A stretch of 64,000 nt of DNA, from the NCBI RefSeq assembly GCF_022811845.1, contig NZ_CP064266.1, positions 744,001 to 808,000 on the forward strand, given 5' to 3'. The number at the start of each line of letters is the position of its first letter. Within the stretch, counting starts at the first letter, position 1. Position numbers and translations under genes: made by a program. The notes beneath the pieces are model-generated. The model ran no database searches and was not told the DNA's origin. It saw nothing but the letters and a program-made list of their open reading frames with translations. Of this stretch, positions 17,760-26,667 are shown piece by piece. The stretch comes from Bacillus pseudomycoides. Lineage in GTDB: Bacteria; Bacillota; Bacilli; Bacillales; Bacillaceae_G.

Positions 17760-18011
17760 TCATCTTTGTAAAAAGATACGCTTTAAATAATGTTGTAGCA
17801 TTCTGATGTTACAAACATATGTCTTTTTGAAAATTGAGGTGAACATGAATAAGCTAATCAAACCAAAATTACGCTTTAATGCATCATATAGCTCTTCTAT
17901 TAAGGGGGAAAATGATAGGATACTTACTACTAATACTATCAGAAGCAGTGTGAATGATTTTATAGACTTTACATTATGAGAGGAAGAAGCCAAATTTTCC
18001 ATATGATGCAT
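17760..18011 (-). CDS. Doubtful small membrane protein frame
   Basis: An 83-codon frame with two hydrophobic stretches (about 21-37 and 48-62) and a basic end. It overlaps the preceding small membrane gene by 43 bases in another frame, has no ribosome binding site before ATG 18011 or the alternative ATG 18002, and ends just before the phosphoesterase ribosome binding site. It could be a real weakly translated gene, or the leftover of a longer reading frame. Low confidence. Confidence 0.3.
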   Translation of the reverse strand: MHHMENLASSSHNVKSIKSFTLLLIVLVVSILSFSPLIEELYDALKRNFGLISLFMFTSIFKKTYVCNIRMLQHYLKRIFLQR

Positions 18012-18202
18012 ACAGTCAATATAAATATATAATCACCAACATCTAATTTCGGCCCTTTCTTGACGTGCATATCCAACCAAATATACATACGTTTCGTTTC
18101 CTTATATTTATGAATATTCTTTTTTGCAAAGCGATAAGAAAGCGACTGTAGTATCATACAACCTGCTCCAAATATAAATAACCAAACGAGAAAATCAATC
18201 AT
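17969..18202 (-). CDS. Small membrane protein, 77 residues
   Basis: Starts one base after the stop codon of the upstream gene (TAAGATG arrangement), so it relies on translational coupling. It has a hydrophobic N-terminal helix with a Cys (FLVWLFIFGAGCMIL), a strongly basic middle (SYRFAKKNIHKYKETKRMY) and a hydrophobic C-terminal helix. No family recognised. It forms a two- or three-gene minus-strand unit with its neighbours. Confidence 0.55.
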   Translation of the reverse strand: MIDFLVWLFIFGAGCMILQSLSYRFAKKNIHKYKETKRMYIWLDMHVKKGPKLDVGDYIFILTVCIIWKIWLLPLIM

Positions 18203-18203
18203 C

Positions 18204-18500
18204 TTATTTCTGCACTGTTTTTTCTAATATCCGATGCCCTAGCAGCCATTCTTCAAACTTAGCACTCCCAAATTCCCAACTCAAATCATTGGCATGTACG
18301 GAAAAAACGCGATATCCTGAATGTTCATCCATATATGCGTCTTCCTTTAATTCAACTTGCTCAATCCCATAAAAAGAAAAGTTGAAAAAGACATCCCATA
18401 CATCTTCATGTTTTCTTTTATAAGCAATCGATTCCACATCATATTCTTCTCCGAAATAATCAAGATATAAATGCAAGCTATCATCATATTCATACTTCAT
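18204..18500 (-). CDS. Hypothetical acidic cytoplasmic protein, 98 residues
   Basis: Start chosen at ATG 18500, which has AAGGGGTG six bases upstream; a GTG three codons earlier overlaps that site. The product is acidic, rich in Asp, Glu, Tyr and Trp (YDDSLHLYLDYFGEEYDVES, DVWDVFFNFSFYG), without a signal peptide or membrane helix. It looks like a small globular protein of the type found beside polymorphic toxin or immunity genes, but nothing around it supports that. Function unknown. Confidence 0.65.
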   Translation of the reverse strand: MKYEYDDSLHLYLDYFGEEYDVESIAYKRKHEDVWDVFFNFSFYGIEQVELKEDAYMDEHSGYRVFSVHANDLSWEFGSAKFEEWLLGHRILEKTVQK

Positions 18501-18621
18501 TTTTATCACCCCTTATATTTGTACTTCTTTATCATCCAAAAAATTCCTTCTATGTCCACTCACATCTAGGCAATTACCTACATATTATGGAAGTAGATTC
18601 ATTTCTAGGAGGTGTCATATT

Positions 18622-19617
18622 TTGGAAAAATTCATAGCTGTTTTTTGTATACTTGTACTTACTGTTTTTACGTTTGTCGCGTGTAATAAAAAAGACGATA
18701 CGAAGCAGCAGATTCGCATTGGTGAAGTTACTCATTCCCTCTTCTATGCTCCGCTCTATGTTGGCATTCAAAAAGGATTCTTTAAAGATGAAGGATTAGA
18801 TATTGACCTGCAAACGACAGCTGGTGGCGATAAAACGATGACTGCATTGTTATCTGGTGGCATTGACATTGCACTTGTCGGTTCTGAAACATCCATTTAT
18901 GTTCACCAGCAAGGAGCAAAAGATCCAATTATTAACTTTGCACAACTCACACAAACAGATGGTACATTTTTAGTTTCACGTAAAAAGTTAGCCTCTTTTA
19001 ATTGGAACAATGTGAAGGGTGCTACTTTTCTTGGTCAGCGTAAAGGCGGTATGCCGCAAATGGTTGGAGAATATGTTTTAAAGAAAAATGGTATTGATCC
19101 ACATAAAGATACAAATTTAATTCAAAATGTTGAGTTTGCGAATATTGCTAATGCATTTGCGTCCGGTACAGGCGACTTTGTCCAATTGTTTGAACCAACT
19201 GCAAGTATTTTTGAGAAAGAAGGAAAAGGCTATATCGTTGCATCCTTCGGTACTGAATCTGGAACCGTTCCGTACACAACATTTATGGCAAAAGAAAGCT
19301 TTTTAAAGAAAGACAAAGTAGCTGCTGAAAAGTTCACGCGTGCATTATATAAAGCACAACAATGGGTAGATACACATAGCACTGAAGAAATTGCCGAAGT
19401 AGTTACACCGCTCTTTAAAGATACTTCAAAAGATATTATGGTAAAAGTAATTGAGCGCTATAAAAAGCAACATTCATATGCGACAAATCCATTATTAGAT
19501 GAAGAGGAATGGAAACAAGTACAAAAGATTATGAAAGAAGCTGGTGAACTACAAAAAGAAGTTCCACATGAGGCGCTCGTCAATACAAAAATTGCTGAAA
19601 GCGTTATAAAGAAATAG
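18622..19617 (+). CDS. ytlA: ABC transporter substrate-binding lipoprotein (SsuA/NMT1-like, YtlA)
   Basis: TTG start at 18622, nine bases after GGAGG. The 331-residue protein has a lipoprotein signal ending FVAC (Cys21) and an NMT1/THI5-like periplasmic-binding fold: IGEVTHSLFYAPLYVGIQKGFFKDEGLDIDL, TALLSGGIDIALVG and a C-terminal helical part. This fold binds sulfonates, nitrate, taurine or thiamine precursors. Position in the metK-ytkD interval and the gene order match B. subtilis ytlA-ytlC-ytlD, whose substrate is thought to be a sulfur compound. The ATPase and permease follow directly. No riboswitch is visible upstream. Confidence 0.83.
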   Translation: MEKFIAVFCILVLTVFTFVACNKKDDTKQQIRIGEVTHSLFYAPLYVGIQKGFFKDEGLDIDLQTTAGGDKTMTALLSGGIDIALVGSETSIYVHQQGAKDPIINFAQLTQTDGTFLVSRKKLASFNWNNVKGATFLGQRKGGMPQMVGEYVLKKNGIDPHKDTNLIQNVEFANIANAFASGTGDFVQLFEPTASIFEKEGKGYIVASFGTESGTVPYTTFMAKESFLKKDKVAAEKFTRALYKAQQWVDTHSTEEIAEVVTPLFKDTSKDIMVKVIERYKKQHSYATNPLLDEEEWKQVQKIMKEAGELQKEVPHEALVNTKIAESVIKK

Positions 19618-19628
19618 AGGCGAATACG

Positions 19629-20393
19629 ATGAGTTTCTTACAAATATCTCATGTTTCCCAATGTTTTTTTTCAAAAGAAAATGCTCGGCTCATCCTTGAA
19701 GATATTAGCTTACATGTAGAAGAAGGAGAATTTATATCCTTTCTCGGCCCAAGCGGCTGCGGGAAAACAACACTGCTTTCTATTATCGCAGGACTGTTAC
19801 AGCCAATCGAAGGTGTTGTCTTTTTGAATGATAAACCAGTAATAAAATCAACAGATTCAATGGGATATATGCTCCAGCAAGATTACTTGTTCCCTTGGAA
19901 AACGATTGAAGAAAATATAATGCTTGGGCTGCACATTACAAAAACATACGAAGAGGCGACGAAAGAACATACATTACAACTTTTAAAGCAGGTTGGCCTG
20001 CAAGGAGTAGAAAAACAATACCCACCAGAATTATCTGGTGGTATGCGTCAACGGGCGGCACTCGTTCGCACACTTGCGACCAATCCGAAAATCCTTTTGC
20101 TTGATGAACCTTTTTCAGCCCTTGATTATCAAACGAAATTAAAATTAGAAGATCTCGTATTTTCTTTATTGCACAAGTATAAGAAAACCTCTCTTCTCGT
20201 CACACATGATATCGAAGAGGCTATCGCAATGAGCGATCGTATTTACTTACTTCGAGCAAATCCTGGCAAAATCGCTAAAACGTTTACCGTACCAGAAAGC
20301 ATTCGCTCTCTACCACCATTAGAAGCAAGACACCACCCTGAGTTTCCAGCTCTTTTTCAAGCCATATGGAAGGAGCTTGAGAGCCTTGGATAA
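19629..20393 (+). CDS. ytlC: ABC transporter ATPase (SsuB/TauB type, YtlC)
   Basis: A 254-residue ATPase, with Walker [10 protein letters not shown] near 41-49, Q loop [10 protein letters not shown], signature LSGGMRQR near 138, Walker [13 protein letters not shown] and switch LVTHDIEEA. The Q-loop context and short C-terminus match the nitrate/sulfonate/taurine subfamily. It begins 11 bases after the binding-protein stop with AGAGGCG as ribosome binding site and overlaps the permease start by eight bases. It energises import through YtlD. Confidence 0.88.
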   Translation: MSFLQISHVSQCFFSKENARLILEDISLHVEEGEFISFLGPSGCGKTTLLSIIAGLLQPIEGVVFLNDKPVIKSTDSMGYMLQQDYLFPWKTIEENIMLGLHITKTYEEATKEHTLQLLKQVGLQGVEKQYPPELSGGMRQRAALVRTLATNPKILLLDEPFSALDYQTKLKLEDLVFSLLHKYKKTSLLVTHDIEEAIAMSDRIYLLRANPGKIAKTFTVPESIRSLPPLEARHHPEFPALFQAIWKELESLG

Positions 20394-21192
20394 TATAAAA
20401 CAACTACACGCACAGTTTCGAAAAAAAGAACGTAAGCGTACTTGGACGGCTGTTTCTTTACAATTATTACTCCTCATTCTCTTCTTTGCACTATGGGAAA
20501 TTTCTAGTAAGCAAGAGTGGATTGATCCATTACTCTTCAGCTCTCCTTCAAGCATTTGGGAACTATTTTTAAGCAAATGGACAGATGGATCACTTTGGAT
20601 TCACATATGGATGACACTATTAGAAACAAGTGTTGGATTTATTCTTGGGACATTGCTTGGAACAATTATCGCAACCATTCTTTGGTGGGTACCTCTTATC
20701 GCCCGCGTATTAGATCCATACCTTGTTGTGTTAAATGCGATGCCAAAAGTAGCACTTGGCCCAATTATTATCGTTATTTTCGGTCCAAATATCTCCTCTT
20801 CGATCGCAATGGGAGTCATTATTTCCATCATCATCACCATTCTTGTTATTTACAGTGCATTTCAAGAAGTTGATTCGAATTATATAAAAGTAATGGATAC
20901 GTTTGGTGCAAATAAATGGCAAACCTATCAACAAGTTATTTTACCTTCTTCCTTTCCCGCTATCATTTCAACTTTAAAAGTCAACGTTGGTTTATCATGG
21001 GTTGGTGTTATTTTCGGAGAACTTCTCGTTTCCAAACAAGGACTCGGTTATTTAATTAGCTATGGATTTCAAGTGTTTAACTTTACACTTGTGCTGCTTA
21101 GTGTCTTACTGACATGTATCCTCGCTACCCTTATGTATGTGTTTGTTGAAGGATTGGAGAAATTAATGGTAGGGAAAAGAAAAAGAAGCTGA
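20386..21192 (+). CDS. ytlD: ABC transporter permease (SsuC type, YtlD)
   Basis: Start chosen at TTG 20386, ten bases after AAGGAG; an in-frame TTG at 20377 sits directly on that site. The 268-residue protein has six membrane helices and the BPD_transp_1 EAA-type loop, here [25 protein letters not shown], which docks onto the ATPase. Subfamily signature features such as [11 protein letters not shown] also fit the nitrate/sulfonate permeases. Last gene of the transporter operon; its stop lies in the terminator stem. Confidence 0.88.
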   Translation: MDNIKQLHAQFRKKERKRTWTAVSLQLLLLILFFALWEISSKQEWIDPLLFSSPSSIWELFLSKWTDGSLWIHIWMTLLETSVGFILGTLLGTIIATILWWVPLIARVLDPYLVVLNAMPKVALGPIIIVIFGPNISSSIAMGVIISIIITILVIYSAFQEVDSNYIKVMDTFGANKWQTYQQVILPSSFPAIISTLKVNVGLSWVGVIFGELLVSKQGLGYLISYGFQVFNFTLVLLSVLLTCILATLMYVFVEGLEKLMVGKRKRS

Positions 21193-21226
21193 CTCCAAAC
21201 AATCATGCTGGAGTCAGCTCTTTTTT
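21187..21226 (+). terminator. Terminator of the ytlACD-type operon
   Basis: Arms AGCTGACTCCA and TGGAGTCAGCT pair perfectly and run into CTTTTTT. Confidence 0.92.
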
Positions 21227-21254
21227 ATTGTAAATTGAATTCATATAGTTATTA

Positions 21255-21476
21255 TCAATCACATACTTTTATATCATTCATTACAGTGCTATTTTGAATC
21301 GTGACCGTATGAAAACAATTTTTCACACGCACTGTTACAACATTATCTTTTCGATCTATAACACGGTAGTCACTAAATTTTTTATCTAACGCTGTACGAA
21401 TTTGTTCCCCTTCGAAAATCGGAATCCCATGCGACATTACCCAAATAAGACTAGCAATAGCAAGAATGGTTTTCAT
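21255..21476 (-). CDS. Small secreted protein, 73 residues
   Basis: ATG 21476 follows GGGGG by about eight bases. Residues 1-16 are a plausible export signal (MKTILAIASLIWVMSHG). The mature part is beta-rich and has two cysteines (KNCFHTVTI and the end VCD) that could form a disulfide outside the cell. No family recognised. It stands alone between the transporter operon and an HExxH lipoprotein gene. Confidence 0.6.
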   Translation of the reverse strand: MKTILAIASLIWVMSHGIPIFEGEQIRTALDKKFSDYRVIDRKDNVVTVRVKNCFHTVTIQNSTVMNDIKVCD

Positions 21477-21643
21477 ACGATCTACCCCCTTGAGAATAAA
21501 TTCATTACATCTCTACTATGTATATTCTATTTGTGTCAATTTTGTGACAATTTTTCTTTTATACTCTATTCTATTTGAAAGCGCTAGTTCCTGCTTCTAC
21601 GTAAAAAAGCAACCTAATTATATTTTGGTCGCTTTTACTCATT

Positions 21644-22780
21644 TTATTCTTTTACTTTTTGTGAAACTTCATATAATCCAGCCAACACTTCCGCCCTCAT
21701 TTTTACGAGCTCTGGGAACTGATAGAAGAATGCAATTTTTTTATACTTCAGCTCTGCTCCTTCCTTTATTTTCTTTGAGTCTTGTAAAATGAACGCTGTA
21801 AATGTATCTGCAATATCTTCCGCTACATTCGTTGTCCCATACTCAGAAACGAATTGATCATGCTTCTCCGCGAAAAATTGCATTTGTGCTTCTTCACTTA
21901 TTTCAACTTGCTTTTCTTTCCACTCCTGTTCAATTGCTTTCCAGAAAGAATTATGAAATTGATTCAGGTAGGAATCTGCTTTCGCGCATCCTTCTTGCAG
22001 AAAAAGATTTTTACACTTATTTTGATAAGAAGAAACATCTTTTTCCGCTTCAAATGCCTTTAAATACTTTTCATCTACTGGAATTTGTTTATCACTAAGC
22101 GTTAATACATGAGCAGTCTCGTGTATTAACGTCTTCATCACTTCATCTATACTTACACCTGAATCAAGCGTATCTAAACTTAACACCCAATCTTTCGGAT
22201 TCTCCATACTGGGAGTCACATGAGCAACAATTCCATCGTATCCATCTGTCACAATATCAAACTCTTTTATGTTCTCTCTATATTTAGACGGAATTAACGT
22301 ACGATAAATTCCCCATAGCGTCTCATGATAATCTCTATCTTCATGCTGCTTTATTATTTCTTCCTTCGCTTCTTGATCATCCGCAAATACTTTATTTAAA
22401 CGTTTCTTATCTAGCTTTTCAAAATAAGGATCTATAATGTCTTCCTCATCAATATAATACGATGCTAAAAAGAAATAGTTTTCATCATCATCTGCCTTTT
22501 TCTCAGCTGCCTTCACGCTATCTTTCTTTCCAGTACCCTCTTCTACATTTTTTTCTATTCCTTCTTCTAATCCTTCTACATCTTCCTCTAGTTCTTCCAG
22601 CTGGGACAGGCTCTCCATCTTCTTATATACTTTTTGAACCATGTCATCTCCAAGTTTCGTACATTCATCTTCTGTTTTACATATCTCTTTCTTTTCAGAA
22701 ACTTTTACCTCTTTACTACACCCTGTTATAACAGCAATTGTTAAGATAAAACATAGTAGTTTTCCATAAATTTTCCCCAT
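21644..22780 (-). CDS. Lipoprotein with HExxH zinc-peptidase motif
   Basis: Start chosen at ATG 22780 with GGAGGG upstream; a longer frame begins at 22792. The 378-residue product has a lipoprotein signal ending ITGC, an acidic, coiled-coil-prone segment (about 50-90, rich in Glu and Lys) and a globular domain with TLIHETAHVLTL, the HExxH signature in which two His bind zinc and Glu is the catalytic base. Further Glu residues downstream (FAEKHDQFVSEYGTTNVAEDIADTF, with the pattern EDIADTF) could supply the third ligand. A membrane-attached zinc protease is likely; target unknown. A bcr1-like repeat lies 40 bases upstream of its start. Confidence 0.7.
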   Translation of the reverse strand: MGKIYGKLLCFILTIAVITGCSKEVKVSEKKEICKTEDECTKLGDDMVQKVYKKMESLSQLEELEEDVEGLEEGIEKNVEEGTGKKDSVKAAEKKADDDENYFFLASYYIDEEDIIDPYFEKLDKKRLNKVFADDQEAKEEIIKQHEDRDYHETLWGIYRTLIPSKYRENIKEFDIVTDGYDGIVAHVTPSMENPKDWVLSLDTLDSGVSIDEVMKTLIHETAHVLTLSDKQIPVDEKYLKAFEAEKDVSSYQNKCKNLFLQEGCAKADSYLNQFHNSFWKAIEQEWKEKQVEISEEAQMQFFAEKHDQFVSEYGTTNVAEDIADTFTAFILQDSKKIKEGAELKYKKIAFFYQFPELVKMRAEVLAGLYEVSQKVKE

Positions 22781-22819
22781 ATAACCCTCCATTATTCCAT
22801 TCTACAAAGATATGATACA

Positions 22820-22964
22820 GTGAAACTTTAATCAGTGAGGGAATTTTTTCATCCCCCACTGATTATCAGCCCTCACCAATTAGGCTTTTACGAGCAGTTT
22901 ATCTCCCATCCCTTGCTTTCACTTGAAATTTAAGGTGGGAGTATTACTGCCCGCAAATAGCGGG
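22820..22964. repeat. bcr1-like repeat, copy 1
   Basis: About 145 bases from GTGAAACTTTAATCAGTG to GCGGG. It contains CCCCCACTGATTATCAG, TAGGCTTTTACGAGCAG, AGGTGGGAG and TACTGCCCGC, all shared with copy 2 at 26425. The ends pair (AATCAGTGAGGG with CCCCCACTGATT), predicting a stable structure. It agrees with my recollection of bcr1, the roughly 155-base mobile repeat of the B. cereus group. No clear 5-base duplication flanks this copy, so it is probably older. Confidence 0.75.
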
Positions 22965-23033
22965 GTAATCATTTTCTTACAAATATGCGATAATTATTTT
23001 TAGGGAGTTTTTTATTTTTAAAGGGGATGATGT

Positions 23034-23693
23034 ATGATGATACGCGCTGTATTATTTGATTTAGATGGAACATTATTAGATCGACGGCTATCTTTAGAGA
23101 GTTTTATTCACAATCAATATGATCGTTACGCAGAGCATTTTACTGGGATAGAAAAAAACGAATATTGCACTCGCTTCATTCAGCTCGATAATAACGGCTA
23201 TACTTGGAAAGATAAGGTATATACTACCTTACTCAACGAATATAACATTACAACTTTAACAGCCGATCAACTCCTGCATGACTACGTAACAGAATTCACA
23301 AATCACTGCATTCCTTTTCCAAATATGCATGAATTGCTACAACAATTGCAAAATCAAAATATTGCAATCGGAATTATCACAAATGGCTTCACCGAATTCC
23401 AGATGAACAACCTTCGTGCCCTAGGGCTACATGCTTATACCAATACAATTCTTATTTCGGAAGCAGAAGGTATTAAGAAACCTCATCTCGCTATCTTTGA
23501 ACGTGCTCTTCAGCAATTAAACGTAACAGCCCAGGAATGTATCTACGTTGGAGATCATCCAGAAAATGATGTAATCGGAGCTGAAAATGCTGGCATTACC
23601 GCTGTTTGGAAGAAGAGTTCATTTTGGGAGGGGTTTGAGCATTCTCGTGTGGCCAGAGAGTTACTTGAAGTACTTTCGTTCGTAAAACTTTGA
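23034..23693 (+). CDS. HAD-family hydrolase (phosphatase)
   Basis: A 219-residue haloacid dehalogenase-type phosphatase. Motif I is FDLDGTLLD (nucleophile Asp and general acid Asp), motif II IITNG, motif III lysine in EGIKKPH and motif IV GDHPENDVIGAENAG. The cap between motifs I and II is helical (subclass C1), like YjjG and pyrophosphatase PpaX relatives; substrates are usually nucleotides or sugar phosphates. ATG 23034 follows AAGGGGATG; the ATG three bases on is also possible. Monocistronic, ends in the terminator at 23712. Confidence 0.87.
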   Translation: MMIRAVLFDLDGTLLDRRLSLESFIHNQYDRYAEHFTGIEKNEYCTRFIQLDNNGYTWKDKVYTTLLNEYNITTLTADQLLHDYVTEFTNHCIPFPNMHELLQQLQNQNIAIGIITNGFTEFQMNNLRALGLHAYTNTILISEAEGIKKPHLAIFERALQQLNVTAQECIYVGDHPENDVIGAENAGITAVWKKSSFWEGFEHSRVARELLEVLSFVKL

Positions 23694-23711
23694 TAAAGCT
23701 AAAATTATAAT

Positions 23712-23756
23712 AAAAACGCCATCCTTTCCTAATCCTAGAGAAAAAATGGCGTTTTT
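23712..23756 (+). terminator. Terminator after the HAD gene
   Basis: Arms AAAAACGCCAT and ATGGCGTTTTT pair perfectly around a 23-base loop and end in a T run. Confidence 0.85.
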
Positions 23757-23809
23757 TCATTTTAATAGTGTATTTTTTTTCCTAACTTAATCGTGCTGTT
23801 ACGCTACCT

Positions 23810-26068
23810 CTAATTAGAGAAATATTGTAGAGTTCCTTCAAACACCGACTGTGCTAATACATTTTGATATTTATCAGAAGTCAATTTTACTCTTTCGTTT
23901 GGATTTGTTAAAAATCCTGTTTCTACTAATATAGGTGGTGCAATATTATCTGCCTTTAACACACGAAGATCTGGTCGATCTTTTACACGTCTATCTTTGG
24001 CACCTGTATTTTTAATTAAAGTATTCTGTACAGCATTTGCTAACTTAAGTACTTCTTTACTTTTTGGATGTTGAGAGTTATATAATGTTTCAATTCCTTC
24101 TGCTGCAGTCGCATCAGCTGAGTTTACATGCACACTAACAAAAATATCTGCTTTATTTTCATTTGAAATACGAACACGATCTCCTAATGGAATGAAGATA
24201 TCCGTTGCTCGTGTCATCACAACATTTGCGCCACTCTGAGCTAATAGACTCTTTAACTTCAAACCTACTTGCAGAGCAATCGTTTTTTCATATATATTTT
24301 CATATAATGTCCCCGAATCATATCCCCCATGGCCTGGATCAACTATAATTGTTTTACCAAATATGACTGGATTTTCTATCCAAGCACCATTTGTGTCAAA
24401 ATAGTATACCTTACCATTCTCTTCTAACCATCCGATTTTCATCGCTCCATTGCCTTGCAGGTAGTACCAAGTTGTTCCTTCCTGTAGCCAACCTGTTTTC
24501 ATCGCTCCATTGCCTTGCAGGTAGTACCAAGTTGTTCCTTCCTGTAGCCAACCTGTTTTCATCGCTCCATTGCCTTCCAGGTAGTACCAAGTTGTTCCTT
24601 CCTGTAGCCAACCTGTTTTCATTGCTCCGTTACTTTCTAAATAGTACCAGGTTGCTCCTTCTTGCAGCCAACCTATTTTCATCTCACCAGTACTTTGGAA
24701 GTAGTACCAAGTTGTCCCTTTCTGTAGCCAGCCTGTTTTCGCTGCTCCATCACTTTCTAAATAATATTTTTTATCCCCAAGCTGCAGCCAGCCTGTTTTC
24801 ATCGCTCCATTACTATCGAAGTAATATTTTTTACCTCCAAGCTGCAACCAACCTGTTTTCATCGCTCCATTACTATCGAAGTAATATTTTTTATCTCCAA
24901 GCTGCAACCAGCCTATTTTCGCTGCTCCATCACTTTCTAAATAATATTTTTTATCCCCAAGCTGTAGCCAGCCTGTTTTCATCGCTCCATTACTATCGAA
25001 GTAATATTTTTTACCTCCAAGCTGCAGCCAACCTGTTTTCATTGCTCCATTACTATCGAAGTAATACTTTTTATCTCCAAGCTGCAACCAGCCTATTTTT
25101 GCTGCTCCGTTACTTTCTAAATAATACCAAGTTGTTCCTTCTTGTAACCAGCCCGTTTTCATTGCTCCATTGCTTTCGAAGTAATATTTTTTATCTCCAA
25201 GCTGCAACCAGCCCATTTTCATCGCTCCGCTACTTTGCAGGTAATACCAGGTTGTTCCTTCCTGTAGCCAGCCCGTTTTCATTGCTCCGCTACTTTGCAG
25301 ATAATACCAAGTTGTTCCTTCCTGTAGCCAGCCCGTCTTCATTGCTCCGCTACTTTGCAGATAATACCAGGTTGTCCCTTCTTGTAGCCAGCCTGTTTTC
25401 ATCGCTCCGCTACTTTGCAGATAATACCAGGTTGTTCCTTCTTGTAGCCAGCCTGTTTTCATTGCTCCGCTACTTTGCAGGTAATACCAAGTTCCACTTT
25501 CTTGCAACCATCCTGTTTTCATTACTCCGTCCTTTTGCAAATAGTACCAATTAGTTCCTTCTTGCAGCCACCCCGTTTTCCGTGTACCATCTGGCTGAAT
25601 ATAATACCACTTATTATCTTTATTCACCCAACCTCCTTGTGTTTTCGGCGCTGTTTGTACTGTTGTAACATTAGTTTGATATGTTTTTATTTCACTAGTA
25701 CCTAGTCGTTGCTCAATTTTCACATCTGCTGTGCCTTCAGGCTGACTTGTTACATCTTTCTGTATTTCCTTTGGATCTTGCTGTTTAGATTTTTTTTGTT
25801 GCTCAGTACTACTTTCTTGTTCTTTTTTCTTTTGCTCAGGTAGTAATTGATTGCCTTGTTTAGAGTTTTCTTGTTGCTCAGTACCACTTTCTTGTTCTTT
25901 CTTCTTTTGCTCAGGTAGTAACTGATTGCCCTGTTTAGAGTTTTCTTGTTGCTCAGTGCTAGTTTTTTGTTCCAAAGGTAGCTGTTCATTCTCTGTTTCA
26001 GCCAAAGCTTGCATTGGGCTAAGCACATAGCCTAATGTTAAAACAGCTACTACAGTTTTCTTCAACAT
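23810..26068 (-). CDS. N-acetylmuramoyl-L-alanine amidase with 21 wall-binding repeats
   Basis: A 752-residue secreted autolysin. Residues 1-23 are a signal peptide (cut after ALA). Residues 25-110 are a Gln/Glu/Lys-rich linker holding two near-identical copies of EQQENSKQGNQLLPEQKKK. Then 21 choline-binding-type repeats of 20 residues (about 147-566, pattern GWLQ.G..WYYL.S.GAMKT) should bind secondary wall polymer. The C-terminal Amidase_3 domain (about 572-752) has the zinc ligands in DPGHGG, the Glu of YENIYEKT and His of SVHVNS, and catalytic Glu in VETGFLTN. It cleaves the bond between MurNAc and L-alanine. Repeat number is probably variable between strains. Confidence 0.93.
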   Translation of the reverse strand: MLKKTVVAVLTLGYVLSPMQALAETENEQLPLEQKTSTEQQENSKQGNQLLPEQKKKEQESGTEQQENSKQGNQLLPEQKKKEQESSTEQQKKSKQQDPKEIQKDVTSQPEGTADVKIEQRLGTSEIKTYQTNVTTVQTAPKTQGGWVNKDNKWYYIQPDGTRKTGWLQEGTNWYYLQKDGVMKTGWLQESGTWYYLQSSGAMKTGWLQEGTTWYYLQSSGAMKTGWLQEGTTWYYLQSSGAMKTGWLQEGTTWYYLQSSGAMKTGWLQEGTTWYYLQSSGAMKMGWLQLGDKKYYFESNGAMKTGWLQEGTTWYYLESNGAAKIGWLQLGDKKYYFDSNGAMKTGWLQLGGKKYYFDSNGAMKTGWLQLGDKKYYLESDGAAKIGWLQLGDKKYYFDSNGAMKTGWLQLGGKKYYFDSNGAMKTGWLQLGDKKYYLESDGAAKTGWLQKGTTWYYFQSTGEMKIGWLQEGATWYYLESNGAMKTGWLQEGTTWYYLEGNGAMKTGWLQEGTTWYYLQGNGAMKTGWLQEGTTWYYLQGNGAMKIGWLEENGKVYYFDTNGAWIENPVIFGKTIIVDPGHGGYDSGTLYENIYEKTIALQVGLKLKSLLAQSGANVVMTRATDIFIPLGDRVRISNENKADIFVSVHVNSADATAAEGIETLYNSQHPKSKEVLKLANAVQNTLIKNTGAKDRRVKDRPDLRVLKADNIAPPILVETGFLTNPNERVKLTSDKYQNVLAQSVFEGTLQYFSN
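24420..25640 (-). repeat. 60-base tandem repeats inside the amidase gene
   Basis: The 20-residue wall-binding repeats are encoded by 60-base units, many nearly identical at DNA level. Units around 24421-24600 are almost the same as each other, and a three-unit block (about 24721-24900) is duplicated next to itself (24901-25080), a higher-order 180-base period. This is the mark of recent unequal recombination or slippage, and a place where assemblies often collapse. Confidence 0.9.
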
Positions 26069-26188
26069 GTGCGGTTCACCTTTCCTTATTCGTTTGATTT
26101 AAAAATTCAAAAAAAAACCAATTATAGCAAGATAATGAAAGACTCAACATTTGATTTCTATAAAAATATTAATCAAAAAAAGCAGCCC

Positions 26189-26244
26189 CCAAACAAAAAG
26201 GTCCTATGTAGTGCGATATGACTACATAGGGCCTTTTTGTTTGG
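26189..26244. repeat. 24-base near-perfect inverted repeat without adjacent gene end
   Basis: Arms 26189-26212 and 26221-26244 pair over 24 bases with a single T/G wobble and an eight-base loop; ends are CCAAACAAAAAGG and CCTTTTTGTTTGG. It lies 120 bases upstream of the amidase start, and no gene on either strand ends nearby. A weak T run follows on the minus strand after GGGCTGC. Confidence 0.8.
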
Positions 26245-26424
26245 AGATTGCCATAAGTCAAATTCTCAAAATCTACTATAATTAGATGTTACTATACAAC
26301 TAATTTTCTTAATTTAATTTAATTTAATTATAATGTTATAATATCAACTTTCTAAATGCAATTAAAAAGATACATTTTCCTTTTTAAGTTTTTTGTTTCT
26401 ATCTTTTTCACCACTCCATATAAA

Positions 26425-26572
26425 GTGAAACTTTAATCAGTGGGGGTTTTCTTCATCCCCCACTGATTATTAGTTGAACCAATCAGGCTTTTACGGGCAG
26501 TTGATCCCCCACCTATCTTCCTTGTTTCTCTCTGAATCTTGAGGTGGGGGTCTTACTGCCCGTTAATGCGGG
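26425..26572. mobile_element. bcr1-like repeat, copy 2, with target-site duplication
   Basis: 148 bases from GTGAAACTTTAATCAG to GCGGG, closely matching copy 1 at 22820. It is flanked on both sides by ATAAA (26420-26424 and 26573-26577), a five-base direct repeat equal to TTTAT on the other strand, which is what I recall as the insertion signature of bcr1. Internal pairing TCAGTGGGGG with CCCCCACTGA and GGGCAG with CTGCCC predicts a folded RNA or DNA. It carries no gene, so movement would need a transposase supplied elsewhere. Confidence 0.8.
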
Positions 26573-26667
26573 ATAAACCTTTCCACGAATATATATTGGC
26601 AGCACTACATTACAAATACTCTGCTGGAATATATATAGAAGGAGCAAGTATAATTTTAATAACAAAA

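Noticed and set aside
24391..25554. Long plus-strand open frame opposite the amidase repeats
   Set aside because: It is the antisense of 60-base tandem repeats; the product is a repetitive Leu/Ser/Phe string with no ribosome binding site.
24420..25640. Regular 60-base repeats that could look like a CRISPR array
   Set aside because: The whole unit is repeated without unique spacers, and it codes for the 20-residue wall-binding modules.
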